The notes beneath the pieces were generated by a model. That model made no database searches, was not told the origin of the DNA, and saw only the letters and a program-made list of their open reading frames with translations. Below are positions 47,161-59,599 of a stretch of 64,000 nucleotides of DNA, piece by piece; the first letter of the stretch is position 1, and every line of letters begins with the position of its first letter. Position numbers and translations under genes: made by a program. The stretch is from Membranipora membranacea (lineage: Eukaryota > Bryozoa > Gymnolaemata > Cheilostomatida > Membraniporidae), in NCBI GenBank assembly GCA_914767715.1, contig OU612071.1, forward strand, positions 1,054,001-1,118,000, in the 5' to 3' direction.

Positions 47161-49119
47161 TGTGTCTCTCTCCTCTTTCAGAGCAGCAGGATGGAACCCT
47201 AGAGGTAGGAGATCATTAACTGATAACTGTATATAAGAACCATCAGGCTTCACACAGTATAAACTCCAGTCAGTACCAAACTAGAGATAAACAGAAGTGA
47301 GAAGACATGTTAGTTAGTGCTGTCATGGATCCGAAGAGCCGTCTATTGCGACTTTAAACCTCCCAACCAGAGCACACCAGCTCAATACAGATTAATTAGT
47401 TAGTATCAGCGAAGCAAGTATGCATATAACTGAAGGAATTCATGATGATTTAATTGAAAATTACCAAGTCTATTTATGGAAGAGTCTGCATGCTACAAAG
47501 ATCACAAAATTCACCAAATCACTAAATTCTGCTCTAGGCAATAAAATTTTGGTAATCTAAACATAGATGATGGAAAGATATCACACCTCTACTAATGTTT
47601 GTCTGCAGGCTCCACATGGACCTTTAAATGTTCCCTTAACGTCACTAAAAGTAGAAACAATAACGCATTGTATGAATATAAGGTACACTTTATTTGGATA
47701 CGGACCTTCCATACAGCAAAAGATGAGAAGGAAGATAAACATTGGATAGGGTTGAGTAAAATACAAAATATCTGAGGAGCTTTCCCTTTTTCTCAAAGGC
47801 GTAAATATGCCCTTGTTGATTCGCATGTCTGTCAGCAACCCTCAGCTGGTGCATTGAGTACATACTACCATATATTCAAGAATAATCATTAGACGCAACA
47901 CAAAGTTACTGGGATACGCAGGCAAGGTCCAAATGCAATGGTCCGAGCCTGGTATAAATAACATTCGAGAAAGAATCTCACTTTATCATACTCTGCACTA
48001 TAATCCACCTGTAGCTGACATTGTAATAATAAGGGTTGTATTACTTTCATGATGGAAGCTTAAAAAACCCAATCTTATTTCATGTCTCAGTGCTCAGGCG
48101 GCTGCAGGTGCTTGTTTGTGGCAGAGAAAGTGAATAAAATTTGTTTTTGTAGTTGGTGTTCTTTTTTGTTAAATTTGGTACCCTAACCAGAAGTTATATA
48201 CACTCTTGTCTTACAGAGTCATACTTACCAGCATACAGCCATAGATATAAAATTTTGATATCCTTTAGTTACCGCATTACATACAGCTACCCTCTCAGCG
48301 CACAGAGTCAGACCGTAGGAGGCATTCTCTACATTACACCCTGGTAAAATAGTAAAGATAATATCAAATTATGAATTATAGGTTTGGTGCAGAGGATGAT
48401 GTCATAAAGGGTTGGGGTTTGAGGGGTTGGGGGTTGAAGGGTTGGGGTTTGAAGGGTTAGGAGTTGAAGGGTTGGGGTTTGAAGGGTTGGGGTTTGAAGG
48501 GTTGGGGTTTGAAGGGTTTGGGTTTGAAGGGTTGGGGTTTGAAGGGTTGGGGTTTGAAGGGTTGGGGTTTGAAGGGTTGGGGTTTGAAGGGTTGGGGGTT
48601 GAAAAAGATACATTATTACAGCATCCAATGACATTGAACAAGAGAGAACAATATAGACATAGTCTGAACGCCAGTGATGATTTAATTTAATTTTGAGAAG
48701 GTGAGGAAACGCAACACATGAGGAATTAGAATGGGATAGAACTGGACGAAGCTTGTCTGAAATCGCACACTATTCAAACCTTTTAAACTTTCATACACAA
48801 TGAGTGAAAATTGATAATCAAAGTAACAAAATCTATATTATCTTTATTGGAGTGCCCCACACATAATATGATACTAGAATAGCTTTAGTACCTGAGCAGA
48901 ATGCATCAATGTATATATAACAGTATTGCTGCTGTGTCATCTCAAAATACTTTCAGGATCACAGGCTAAATATGACTAACCTGATATTATATAATGATCC
49001 TCACACAGAATTGCAGCTCCTACTCTGAAGTTACTATAGGGGCAGTAAGCTGATGTTCTCATAGACATCGCTGTCTCCATAAGCTGTCTGTGTATATCAT
49101 CTACAATCAGATAACGCAT
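47155..49119 (-). CDS. CDA: Cytidine deaminase, complete, 4 coding exons
   Basis: Exons on the minus strand: 49119-48981, 48340-48229, 47644-47587, 47280-47155, with consistent GT-AG junctions and phases, giving 144 aa (human CDA is 146). It converts cytidine and deoxycytidine to uridine and deoxyuridine in cytosolic pyrimidine salvage. Visible hallmarks: SAYCPYSNFRVGAA substrate-site segment (23-36), CNVENASYG (48-56), the zinc/catalytic CAE (C60, E62) and PCGACRQ with the other two zinc cysteines (C94, C97), then the C-terminal NDLLPLGF. This is the small tetrameric class, not the APOBEC/dCMP class. The ATG at 49119 is chosen because an acceptor-like TTACAG lies just upstream (exon edge at about 49131); an additional upstream exon is possible but not needed for the domain. 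All key residues are intact. Confidence 0.93.
48410..48604. repeat. 15-bp G-rich minisatellite (GAAGGGTTGGGGTTT)n in cytidine deaminase intron 1
   Basis: About 13 copies of GAAGGGTTGGGGTTT with few variants. All three frames on each strand stay open because 15 is divisible by three. The G-rich strand is non-template for the minus-strand gene's complement, and runs of GGG/GGGG make quadruplex folding plausible. Confidence 0.95.
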
Positions 49120-49313
49120 GTCTATGTGAGTCTGTAATGGAGACTGATGTATGAACTTCTTACATGACAACGCAATTTTTTTTTACCTTTCATATTTCAA
49201 CTTACTCAAGTTTTATAACAGAGACAATATTCTGTCTTTGCAGTTTATGAAAATCCGACTTATAGTAGTGGAGCACATCGGTGTTTGGTTTAACCAGTCT
49301 GTATTTTATTTGA

Positions 49314-49349
49314 CCAATGTGTTGGCTCTGATCGAAGCCAACACATTGG
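49314..49349. repeat. Perfect 14-bp-arm hairpin
   Basis: CCAATGTGTTGGCT and its exact complement AGCCAACACATTGG are separated by 8 bases (CTGATCGA). The word GTGTTGGCTCTGATCGA recurs at about 53847 in a UCHL5 intron, again followed by an inverted copy. Confidence 0.85.
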
Positions 49350-49619
49350 ATAGTTTTTATTCAGAATTAATAATAAATGTGGATTTGTGTCAGCTTGGAA
49401 ATACCGAAGGTTTTCCTTCAAATTATTAACTTGTACAAAATTAAACTAAAATTTACAAACCTCGATTGAGATCTGAGATACTCCCACTGGATATGTACTC
49501 AATTTGGTTCTTCTTACTGGATAAACAAAAAAATGGTCTGAATAAGACTGCAGCTGAGTAACGTAAAATGGGCTGAGATTAACATTTTTCTCTAGGCAGC
49601 CCAAAATATTCAGTCAATG

Positions 49620-49775
49620 TGATGGATTTGATTGGCTGTTGGTTGGGAGGTAGAGATTTGATTGGCTGCTGGTTGGGAGGTAGAGATTTGATTGGCTGTT
49701 GGTTGGGAGGTAGAGATTTGATTGGCTGTTGGTTGGGAGGTAGAGATTTGATTGGCTGTTGGTTGGGAGGTAGAG
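49620..49775. repeat. 30-bp minisatellite, five copies
   Basis: The unit is TTTGATTGGCTGTTGGTTGG followed by GAGGTAGAGA, almost perfectly repeated. Period divisible by three keeps frames open on both strands; these are not genes. Confidence 0.95.
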
Positions 49776-51791
49776 TACCAATACCAGGATACAGAGGGAA
49801 CACTTTAGAGATACAGTAAAGGTGCAACTAAATTACTTTCACTATCACCGTAACGGATAATTTCAGGGAAAGATTGTCTCCTCCTGCACTGGCTCCCTCC
49901 CAACAGGCAGTCACAGCCAACACATTAGCTATAAAATATTACACATGATACGCTCTACCTCACTACCTCAAATCTCTCCCTGCTTTGACCGTAGCTGAGT
50001 TCCAACTGTGAGCACAATCTTCAGTTTTATAATGGGCAGTGAGCTTATTTACGATGACTATTGATTAATTCTGGGTAACAATTCTGTCACTTAAATATAT
50101 ACTGCTAAGTTACAGCCTTATTATCATAATGATTTGTTATTTCAAGCATGAGACTGATAGATCAAGATGATCAAAGGTAACTGATACCAAATGTATCCCT
50201 TCCTTTGTTTCTAAAAGTCGCTCAAAGGCTAACCAAAGGCTCAAGCACGTTATAGTCAGCAGTTACTTGTGATAAAGTTGTGTCAGATTTGTGAGAATGA
50301 GAGTTACCTTCCCTTATGGAAGGCACACTTTCCAATATCAGTAATTTATGCACAGTAGAGCATTGAATTACCATTCAATTCTCACACAACTCTATTATAA
50401 GTAACAGCCTGACTATAATATGCTGTGCTCTTTGGGTGGCCTTTAAAGGAAAGGAAACTAACTATAACTTGGGCTGCCTCTTATAAAACTATGCCTCTCA
50501 CCTACCTGTTCTCAGCTGCCATACTTCTAATGTGCGGGTTGACAAGTCAGCAGAAGTTTCCTGAAAACAGAGATGCGTCATTACACAAAACCAAGGAATT
50601 GGGTGTATGGTTATCCACTCAAGTCTTTTGTTTGTGGTGTGAAAAGGATGGAGTCTATGCATTAGGTTTCAAGTTATTCCTACAAGTCTGAATACTGCCT
50701 AACAATGTCTTGAGACTTCCAATCCCTCAAGACTGCCTTATTATATGTCCTAGCCTGTCTTATCAAGACAGGCTAAATATATCCAGGCTGTCTGACAATG
50801 TCCCGAGACTGTCCAACATTGCACCTGTTTGGGTCAGACAATGTGTCCTTCCAGAACTGATAGGCAAATTGAAATGGTGGCGTAAATAAATCCTAGTGTG
50901 GGTAAAAATGTGGGTTGAAAAGTCCGTCTCTGCTCGTGAACAGAAAAATTGAGGTGCCTCAAAGGCGTCGGAGCCAAGTTGCTGTCATTTGCAGGCAGGT
51001 CGGAGCACACTTCGGTTGTCGATTGAGCCCAGTAGTCAGATGGTGAAGAAGGGCAGACATGAAAACCACTTAATATCACACTTAAATCTTCTAACTTACT
51101 ACCTTATGTAATTTGTGGTGTGTGTGTAATGCACATTGGTAGGAGTAGCAGAAGTCTTCTCTTGAATGATTTGACGGAGGAGTAAGAAAGGGTTTTGCTT
51201 CTTATCATAGGGTGGGCCTCTGGCCTGGGATTTACTTAGTTAGCAACATGCATCAGGGAGACAGTGCATTTCTAGTTCACTTTCTTTCCCAATGCAAATT
51301 CCAGTATCAACCACCAAGTTGTTGGTGGCAAAGTAGAGGCATGTTAGTCCCAGGGGCCTATGAGACAAATGCACATGGTATTTGCATAAGACTTGTGCCC
51401 ACTGAGGATCAAAATAACAAACCTGTATGTGTATAGCCAAGCCAGGGCTGTCAGGGCAAGGAGTAACTCCTTGGTCAGGGCTAGATTTCAGAGTTCAGGG
51501 AGCTTGCAATAGATTTTAACTAGAAAGATTCATTGCTAAAACAGCGACCCCAGTCAATCCAGGTTTATATTAAAACCAGCAAGAAGATTGGATCCTGCCA
51601 GTATGATTGACCAATCACATATTTTGAAAGCAAATATTCATGACAATAGTTCAATAGCTAGATTTCATTCATATCCTGTAAGGATAGGGCTATAATTCAA
51701 AATCTTTTTGTCAATTCATTTGAATTATTTTGAGAAGAAAGAAGGCATTTCACTTGCATTCCCTATAGTAACTTAACTGAAGTCGTTCATC

Positions 51792-54700
51792 ATGAGTGCT
51801 GGAGAATGGTGCCTCATTGAGAGTGATCCAGGAGTGTTCACTGAGTTGATCAGAGAATTTGGTTTGTAGATTTCACCATTGAACTCTCTTGAGAGAGTTC
51901 ATTGATTTCACCCACTCATTTATTTAGTTGCCACGCCCAGGCCACTGCTGTACTGAGTTGTGACTTTTATTTAGGCCTATGTAACATTTATGACAATAAT
52001 TATAAGGCTAATGAATTGATTTTGTTATTTATTTGGTTATACCTATTGTGATACGTGGTTGGAAGCAATCGCAAGGTGGTTCAACTTAGCCCAGCTAAGA
52101 TTTATATTCAGTATGCAAGAAGGTTTAGATGTAAATAATAATTACCAGAGAGATAGATGTCGAGTGTGTCTGTCAGTATGGCCAGGTGAGAGTATGAATG
52201 GAATGGATACCAATGGTGTGTGATAAGTGTGTAACCTTGTTAGGTCAGATAAGTGAGCTAGTGAATTGTAATGACCAGTTGACCATCTGTATGAGCTCAA
52301 TATATGTAGTGGAATACCACCAGTCATGGGTTTTCCCGGCTAAGCCGATGGTATCCCAGAATGCCAGTCAGGGTTTTATTATCATATCCGGTTATGGTAG
52401 TAAAAGTGTTAAGCTGAGCTGTTAGAAAATGACAAGCTAAAGTCCAAAGGTCATCATTATTGCACATGCGCACTCTGAGTATCTGTACAATTGAAACACC
52501 AACCAAGAGGTAGGAGCACACAACTGCTCACAAAATCAGCTTTTTTCAGATCACAAGCAATTCTGTTAGTTGTCTTATTTCTTGTTGGAGATGCACAACT
52601 ACAATTTAGAATGCACATTTGAGCAGATCAAGGGGTTTTGAATTACAAATAAGGAGTTTATGTATGTACATACATTTTTCTGTGCTCCATTGGCTGCCAA
52701 ACAGAGATCAGAAGTGTATTATCCCTTTAACGCCCGTCAAAAGACTTTAGCGTACCACCGGTAGCTACACGTTGGCTGTCTATCTGAATAAGTTCCTCAG
52801 TTAGGTAGTCTCAGAGTCCTTCTCTTTATGTGCAATACTGTCTTTATGCTAGGATCTCACGATTTTAATTGTATTTATTCTAGCCTCAAGTTTTTGTAAC
52901 GATATAGGCGTAAGTAAATGTACCATGACTCACAGTCACAGCAGCCGCAACAAGTGAAACATAGTCATCGTTTTTAAATACTTACCTTAGTGATATCTAG
53001 ATCAGGGATAATTTGATTGATCTCATACTTACCTCATACGTGTTATATGTTTGTAGGTGTGACTGGAGCTCAAGTAGAAGAGATCTGGTCATTAGATGAA
53101 GATAGCTTCCAAAATCTCAGGTCAGCATTAAAGTCATCCATGTGACTACAGTGCCTTGTCTGGTATAATATCCCACAATGCAAATTTTACTTTAATTCTG
53201 AGGGTGGAAGCCTAAACCTTAATCGTTGATTGTTCTTTGAAAACCAGATAGCGTCATGACTTTCCATAATAAATAATCAGTTAATAAGAATTCACATAAT
53301 TCCATACAGACTGATGTCCTGGGTATATTCGTACCTTATCTCAAGCGTGGAAGTCAGTCACACACAAATAAATATTTCGGCGTTTGATCATAGAACATTA
53401 TATCTAGATAATAAGTTAATCTATTCTGACACCATTGAGTGCTCTGTTACTGAAGCCCTATCTTAACGTATTTTATGTTACAGACCGGTACACGGTTTGA
53501 TATTCTTGTTTAAATGGAATCCGGATGTACAGAGAGACGGCAAAGTCGTCACAGATGGTTCAGCAGATCATATCTACTTCGCTAAACAGGTCAGTATGGG
53601 ATAATTGTTTTGTCCTTTTCCTGTGATCATGTAGAAAACTCACATCAACCTTGGGATTTCTTGAGATTTCTCAATGCTTTGAAGCAAGAATCGAAATGCT
53701 TTGTTCCCCCCCCCCCCTCCAACCAACATAGCTTGTCAAGGCATGATAGCTCTATGAGAGTTTTCCATCTAATCCTGTCCTGAGCATTTTATTCACGGAG
53801 GGAACAACATCAGACTAACTCGTACTATCAATATCATCGAGTCGTTGTGTTGGCTCTGATCGATTGTTCTAGCCTACATATCAGAGCCAATACAGTCCTT
53901 CGTCTGAAAGTGGAATCTACAACGGTTGACAAATACAATAGTTAGTAATCTATCCTATACAACACATTGTCTCTGACTGGCTGAGAACACAATCTTTTCA
54001 ACCAATCAGAGACTATGTATTGGCAAAGATGATCTTCCCAGTTGATCAATGAGAGTCAGCATGTCACAAGTGACCTTCTCCTATTTTGCAGGTAATTTAC
54101 GATAAACAAGCCCGATCTAGCAACCATTCAGAGGCAATTCATCTGTTCTGAATAACCATATTGTATATAGTTGCAATCCCCGCTGAAACTGCCTCAATAT
54201 TTCTAGAGTCTAGAACTAGATCATTATAACACTTCAGTTGGTCTTATCTCTGATTTGTTGATTATTTGACAGTCGATGTGTCCCGCACTTTCTAATATTT
54301 TCAGGTATAACAATCAATCTCAATGTCTTCTATCATCTCATGTTTTGCAGGTAATAAACAATGCGTGTGCGAGTCAGGCTATACTGAACATACTAGCTAA
54401 CGTAGATCATGCTGATGTGAAGCTGGGACAGACACTGAGTGAGCTGAAGGAGTTTACAGGATCCTTCGATCCTCAGATGAAAGGCTTGACAATCAGTAAC
54501 TCTGATACCATCAGGACAGTGCATAACGGCTTCAGTAGGTAAGATTACATGACGGCTTCAGTAGGTAAGATTACATAATGGCTTCAGTACGTAAGATTAC
54601 ATGACGGCTTCAGTAGGTAAGATTACATAACGGCTTCAGTAGGTAAGATTACATAATGGCTTCAGTAGGTAAGATTACATAACGGCTTCAGTAGGTCAGT

Positions 54701-57700
54701 AATAGGGGTGAGATTTAATGTGAGGTTATAGGGCCACCAGTGTTTCAAACAACTTCTCATCGATCAATAGTAGATTGCACCTTATGCATAGGGAAAAAGA
54801 CAAAATCTAATGCAGATGATTATTCAGCCAGAATTCTTCTGCAACATTTCATCCATCAAATACTCAAACTCAGCTAAAATAGAATATTACCGAGCAGTTT
54901 CCTGTTCAATATTTAGCGTGTGCTCTATAATTATTACAGCAATGTCTTGGAACCTCCCCTAAACTGAAGTGATACCCAGCTAAGAGTCAGCGACTACTTT
55001 TAGTTTTGCACCGCGTCATGCACAAAGCTGATGCTGCCTAGCACATTCTTTACTATTTTATGCATTGCTGTGAAAAGTTGGTTGCCTTCAAAGACAACCC
55101 AAAGACCAAAGCATGTTGAAGCCAGGCAGTTATGATAAAGTTTTGACTTTTCATTGTGATGTCACAGTCTCTCGGAAAAGCAATACAGGAAACAGGCACT
55201 TCTTGGAGACTGTGACATCATAATGCAGAAAATGGGAGTTACCTTCCCTTTTTGGGACACTTTTTCCATCATCAATAACTCATGCATTGGTCGTTGGGTA
55301 GTTTACAAGTGTTATTAGTTATCTACAAGGAATTTTTGGCCGCTAGATCTGTTAGACACACCAACTATGGTACGCCGGTATACTGTTATCATCAACTAGT
55401 GGTTAGCATCAAATGATGATGATGGAGACATCTTTTCAATAATTAATCAAATTTGAGGCTACATTTTGATGCTGTACTCCTGCTTATATATCATAATTGC
55501 ACACTTTACCCTGTAGTTCTCTACTTATTGAAGGCAGCAGATCTTTGAGTTTGAACAGAAAATAGCTAAGAAGGATGATGATGTATTTCACTTTGTTGGC
55601 TACATGCCAATTAACGGAAGACTTTATGAGCTTGATGGCCTACAGGAAGGTCCGATAGATCATGGGCCTATCCCTGCTAATTGTAAGTCAGACGCGGGAA
55701 TGGTTAGAGATTGTCTTCTCCTGTATTTTATAAATTGTGGGCTCATGATTTCCTTCACAAATGCCACGTTCTCATATGCCCGTTATTTAGTCTCAGTCCA
55801 AGAATGAAATAATCCACCAACGGTATTTATTATACTTGATATTGTACTTCTGACACAATGACATCAATACGGCGCTATAATCATATGTTAATCTGATCTG
55901 AAAAAAATCAACGTTAGTACCTCACTTGTTTTAGCTCATGTGATAGCAGTTTAACTCTGGTGTCTCACCAATTTCCTTCTGAGGGTACTTCAACTTCATG
56001 CACTAAACCTTCCTTTATCGATAAGAGATATACACACAACAGTATATCAAGTGACTGTGGGCCTAGGTCTCACATTTACATGTTGAAATTCAGAGCATGA
56101 AGTGTTGCTTGGATTCCGAATTATTTTCAGATCTAAATTCAGCCAATCAGAATAATATTTACTCACTTTTAGCTGATTGGTTGTCACTAGCTAAGCCGAC
56201 TATAGAACAGAGGATAAGTCGTTACGCTACAGACGAGATTCACTTTAACCTCATGGCTATAATATCAGATAGAATTACTCAGGCAGAACAGAAGATACAG
56301 CTTCTCACAGAGGTAAGTTTGTTTAGGGTTGGGGGGAGTCTTCTGTAGATGACTACAGGAAAGTGACCTTTTATTATTTTCGCTTTGTGAGTTCCATCGC
56401 ATAGGAGTCAAATTATCTTCCACCCTACCTGGTGTCACCTTGATCCAGTTTTATTCATTTTGTCTACATTCTGGGTTGCTTTCACTCTACTTGTGAGCTG
56501 CCAGCAACCATACAATAGCATTCAAATGGTGAAACACTAAATTAAATCTTCCATCCCTCATCTGTTCATAGAGTATAGAACAATTTTTGAAGTTCATGAC
56601 CGCTTTTGCCTAGAGGCTCTAGAGGGGAAGCAACTATATAGTTCAGGAATATTGGACCATTGTGCTGTCGGAGAGCAAGCGTCTGGGGGTCTCAGGGTAG
56701 ACCAAACTTTATCTAAGTGTCAACTCCCTTCTGATGAGTTTTGGAAATTGGTTGGTGATAAAATGTCCCAGGTAGTTACCATGTAAGAGTACGGTGTTAA
56801 TCAGCTAAGAGTTTAAATTTACGACTGTAGCATGATTGGAGACTTCCTTGGTTATCATCATCTTTAAGTTCTAAGGTATCTTCATCACAAATTATGAGAT
56901 TCTCCACGGTACCTCACATTGTGCTTAATGTGTAGGATTCATTCTTAGTTCACATCAGTGGCTGAAGCTGGGTATGATTTTTTGGAATTTAATTATCAAA
57001 CCAAATTTGATCCAGTTGTGTGCGTAGTATTACCTCTTACCTGGCTTTATGCCCTATAAAGCAGGCTAGCTGTGGGATGGAGTGACTCTTTGTTGTAATC
57101 TATTTATTTACTTGTTCCATTAATAAAGTAATGCTGATGTATTTGCAGCCTTATCATTTCCCAACCTACCTAAAACCCCCTCCACGCCCGGAATTCAGTT
57201 TTGACCACACCCCTTAGCATACAGAGCAGGTAGGTCTTAAGCCTTGCGAGTGCTATCACTGTGTTAGTGTTTGATTTCCTTGTGGTCACAGCTTTTCCTA
57301 TTTCGAGTTCGTAATATTGTCCTGGAATATGACCCATTTTTTGACCTATTAATTGAACTGCATGGTGACCTATTACTTTACCCAACTTTTGACCTGTATT
57401 TTGACCTGTCTGACACACTTTATTTTATCAGGCGGGAATGACTGAGACTAGTACAGAAATAAAAGAACATAATGATATTATACAGAGTGAGACAAATAAA
57501 CGATCTAAATATAAGGTGAGCATGGTCATGTGACCTAAAGTCGTCATGTAACCTAGAGTAGACATGTGACAAAAACAGTCTAGTGGCTTCAGTCTACTCA
57601 ATCCTTTCACTTCAAAATATCCAGTGACAGAAGAACTGTATACTATTTGGGCTAGTAATAACAGAACTGTTCAGGATGTCAGATAATTTTATGTTGACTA

Positions 57701-59599
57701 CGCACAATGTTCAACAAGCACTCAGGGATTTCTCTTATTGATGTTTTAAAAAGATTTGTTAAATATTATTCTGATCACAGAACTAAACGTCGCTATTTGC
57801 ATATTTTTAGACCGAGAACGTTAGACGCAGACATAATTATCTACCCTTTATAGTTGAATTACTCAAAACTTTAGCTTCTCAAGGAACTCTAGTCGATCTG
57901 GTATCCGAGGTAAGCTCTATATCTTTCATATCTTAGCAGGGGATGGGAGGTGTTGTTTAAATCGTTTTGTCCCTGTCTGAAGACTGAGAAATTAAGTTGC
58001 CTAAGGGCGCGATCGCCATATTGTGTGACTTTGTAGTATTCATAACTCAGTCGACACCATGACTTAATTATAAACGTAGACAGCACACCATATACAGGTC
58101 AAGTGATGCAGTTAATACTTGTTAGTGAAGTTAAAACATGGAATTGTGTAGGAGCGATTTGTTTATTGATCAATTTTGATGGATTTTGGGCTTATAGATT
58201 CAGCAGCATCTCCTCATATCTTATATAGGACATTAATGACCAAACTCTGAAAAGACAGACAGACAGACAAGTTAAACACCAACAAAAAGACATAAACTAG
58301 ACACCAACGAAAGACTCAAAGACTCAAACTGCGTCGGGATATCTGGTAGTGGTATTTCATTATCAACCACATTGTTGTGATTGTGGCTGATATTGAAATG
58401 CCACTAACAGCAATCCGCGCTTAAACTTACAAAATACCTGTGGACTGTCAATTCATGATAAGTACTATTTATTGCTACTACACAATTAAATGTTGGTACC
58501 TCGATTGTGCACTGACAAATATGTGTCACGGTGACTGAGTACGCTCAAAATAATAGTGTCCTGTCTGTGTTAAGTCGTATCTAGTGGCAACACTAAGGTA
58601 TACATTTATTTGATCACTGTTTGATTGAGTCTCGACCCATATTATGATCGGATTGATATCGGGGAGGGAATCGGATTCAGTAACATTAACTCACCGCATA
58701 CAAAAATATTATTATGCCAATTTATGTACGATATTATCTATCTGATTAATGAAATGGGAGTTGTGCCGTCATTGAACATTTGAGAACACAACTCCTAAAT
58801 AGGATAACAATAGTAATCTGCAACACTGGTATTGTCGCATGAATTCTTTGCCAACAAATAGTTCTAATCTGCATGAGTTGGATGCTGACAATTCTATGAT
58901 AAAAAAAAAAGGTTTCCAAATGGATGGAAGGAGAACACTGAATGCAGCTTAACATTTGGGGAGTTTTGGTAGCATGGCTTTTTCCTCTCCAATAGTACAA
59001 TGCCAACCCAACAATTGTATGGCATTAAGAACCAACAGCAGGGCTGTCAATAATTTTAGTGGAAAATGAGTAGTTTCAGTTGGGAAATGGATAACTTTGC
59101 GGTTATTAAGGACCTCTGTCCTGTGATGCACAGGGAGGGAGGGAGGTACATCAGAGCGCACAGGAGGGGGATGGGCTCCCCTAAAACTATTTTGCGTAGA
59201 AACCCTAAAACGAAGGGCTGAGAGGTACAATTGAAGCCTTATACCGAAGCGGAAATAGAGCAGATCTACCTTTATCAGGGTAGAGTGGAGTTGGCAGCCC
59301 TGATTAACGCCTAGCATAAGATTAATTGACTAGATTACATTCCGGTTAGATGTCCCATTAGTGAGCCATCTCGCGCAGATAGAACTTAGAAGTTAGCCAA
59401 TTTCTACTTTTCACCTGTGAGCAAAAATCACTAGGTTCATTCTTGCCAGCTGGTTTATAAGTAAAATAAAGTAGTAATACTCATACCATCCTTATCGCTT
59501 CAATTTAATGTAATCAATTCAAACTTTATGTCTATTTTTTAGGCCAAAGAAAAGACAGAAGAACGGCAAAAAGCTAAGAAACGTAAAACTGCTGCGTGA
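51792..59599 (+). CDS. UCHL5: Ubiquitin C-terminal hydrolase UCHL5/UCH37, complete, 9 exons
   Basis: Exons: 51792-51861, 53057-53120, 53484-53589, 54351-54538, 55534-55682, 56131-56312, 57432-57515, 57811-57909, 59543-59599; phases agree throughout and give 332 aa (human 329). Family role: cysteine deubiquitinase that joins the proteasome through ADRM1/RPN13 and the INO80 complex through NFRKB. Seen here: start [16 protein letters not shown], the oxyanion Gln80 and catalytic Cys86 in [13 protein letters not shown], His162 in [10 protein letters not shown], Asp177 in NGRLYELDG, the crossover/EGPID segment, then helix [10 protein letters not shown] and the C-terminal UCHL5-specific domain ([18 protein letters not shown]) that binds RPN13 in relatives, ending in a basic tail KKRKTAA. 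All four catalytic residues are intact. AATAAA at 59749-59754 is the probable polyadenylation signal. The donor of exon 4 lies in a tandem array of donor copies. Confidence 0.96.
51879..51901. repeat. Perfect short palindrome just inside UCHL5 intron 1
   Basis: TGAACTCTCTTGAGAGAGTTCA pairs with itself with a two-base centre, about 18 bases after the exon 1 donor. Its function is unknown; it could fold in the pre-mRNA close to the donor. Confidence 0.75.
53704..53718. repeat. Poly-C tract
   Basis: Run of about 12 C residues in a UCHL5 intron. Confidence 0.8.
53846..53894. repeat. Hairpin related to the 49314 hairpin
   Basis: TTGGCTCTGAT (53850-53860) faces ATCAGAGCCAA (53880-53890), extended by GTG/TAC pairing. 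The left arm shares GTGTTGGCTCTGATCGA with 49314-49349. Confidence 0.7.
54528..54696. repeat. 26-bp tandem array of the UCHL5 exon 4 splice donor
   Basis: Six full units plus a partial one of GGCTTCAGTAGGTAAGATTA followed by CATAAC. The first unit straddles the real exon end (AG|GTAAGA at 54538/54539). Later units repeat the same exon tail and donor, one with TACGTAAG and the last with AGGTCAGT. Reading past the first donor gives a stop at once (AGG TAA). Confidence 0.95.
54726..55087. mobile_element. Diverged copy of the 27109 MITE in a UCHL5 intron
   Basis: Begins AGGGCCACCAGTGTTTC and ends near GTTGGTTGCCTTCA. In between, most of the 377-bp MITE at 27109-27485 can be matched, including CTTGGAACCTCCCCTAAACT. 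Ends and target duplication have decayed (TTAT on the left), so this is an older insertion. Confidence 0.8.
57910..59542. other. Last UCHL5 intron (1.6 kb)
   Basis: No exon. It contains a motif cousin of the 21095 foldback family near 58055-58095 and a hairpin-like pair near 58355-58405 (CATTATCAACCAC and GATATTGAAATGCC), which resembles 2536-2600. Confidence 0.5.

Larger units (their letters stand above)
49132..51791. other. Divergent intergenic region between cytidine deaminase and UCHL5
   Basis: Contains a perfect hairpin at 49314-49349, a 30-bp minisatellite at 49620-49775, an imperfect foldback repeat at 50220-50450, and a palindrome AGCCTGTCTTATCAAGACAGGCT-like at about 50752-50774. 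Promoters of both genes should lie here, but I cannot point to a TATA box or initiator with confidence. Confidence 0.45.

Noticed and set aside
48402-48641. Open frames with Asn-Pro-Ser or Phe-Glu-Gly-Leu repeats on both strands
   Set aside because: They come from a 15-bp minisatellite inside a cytidine deaminase intron; a period divisible by three keeps every frame open.
49120-49170. N-terminal extension of cytidine deaminase to 49170
   Set aside because: That frame begins with TTG, not ATG, and crosses a good splice acceptor (TTACAG) at about 49132; the ATG at 49119 gives the usual family length.
49579-49827. Repeat-bearing frames on both strands
   Set aside because: Product of the 30-bp minisatellite; no splice or start context.
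50425-50691. Possible secreted or membrane protein frame
   Set aside because: It overlaps the end of a foldback repeat, has no recognisable family and no linked exon.
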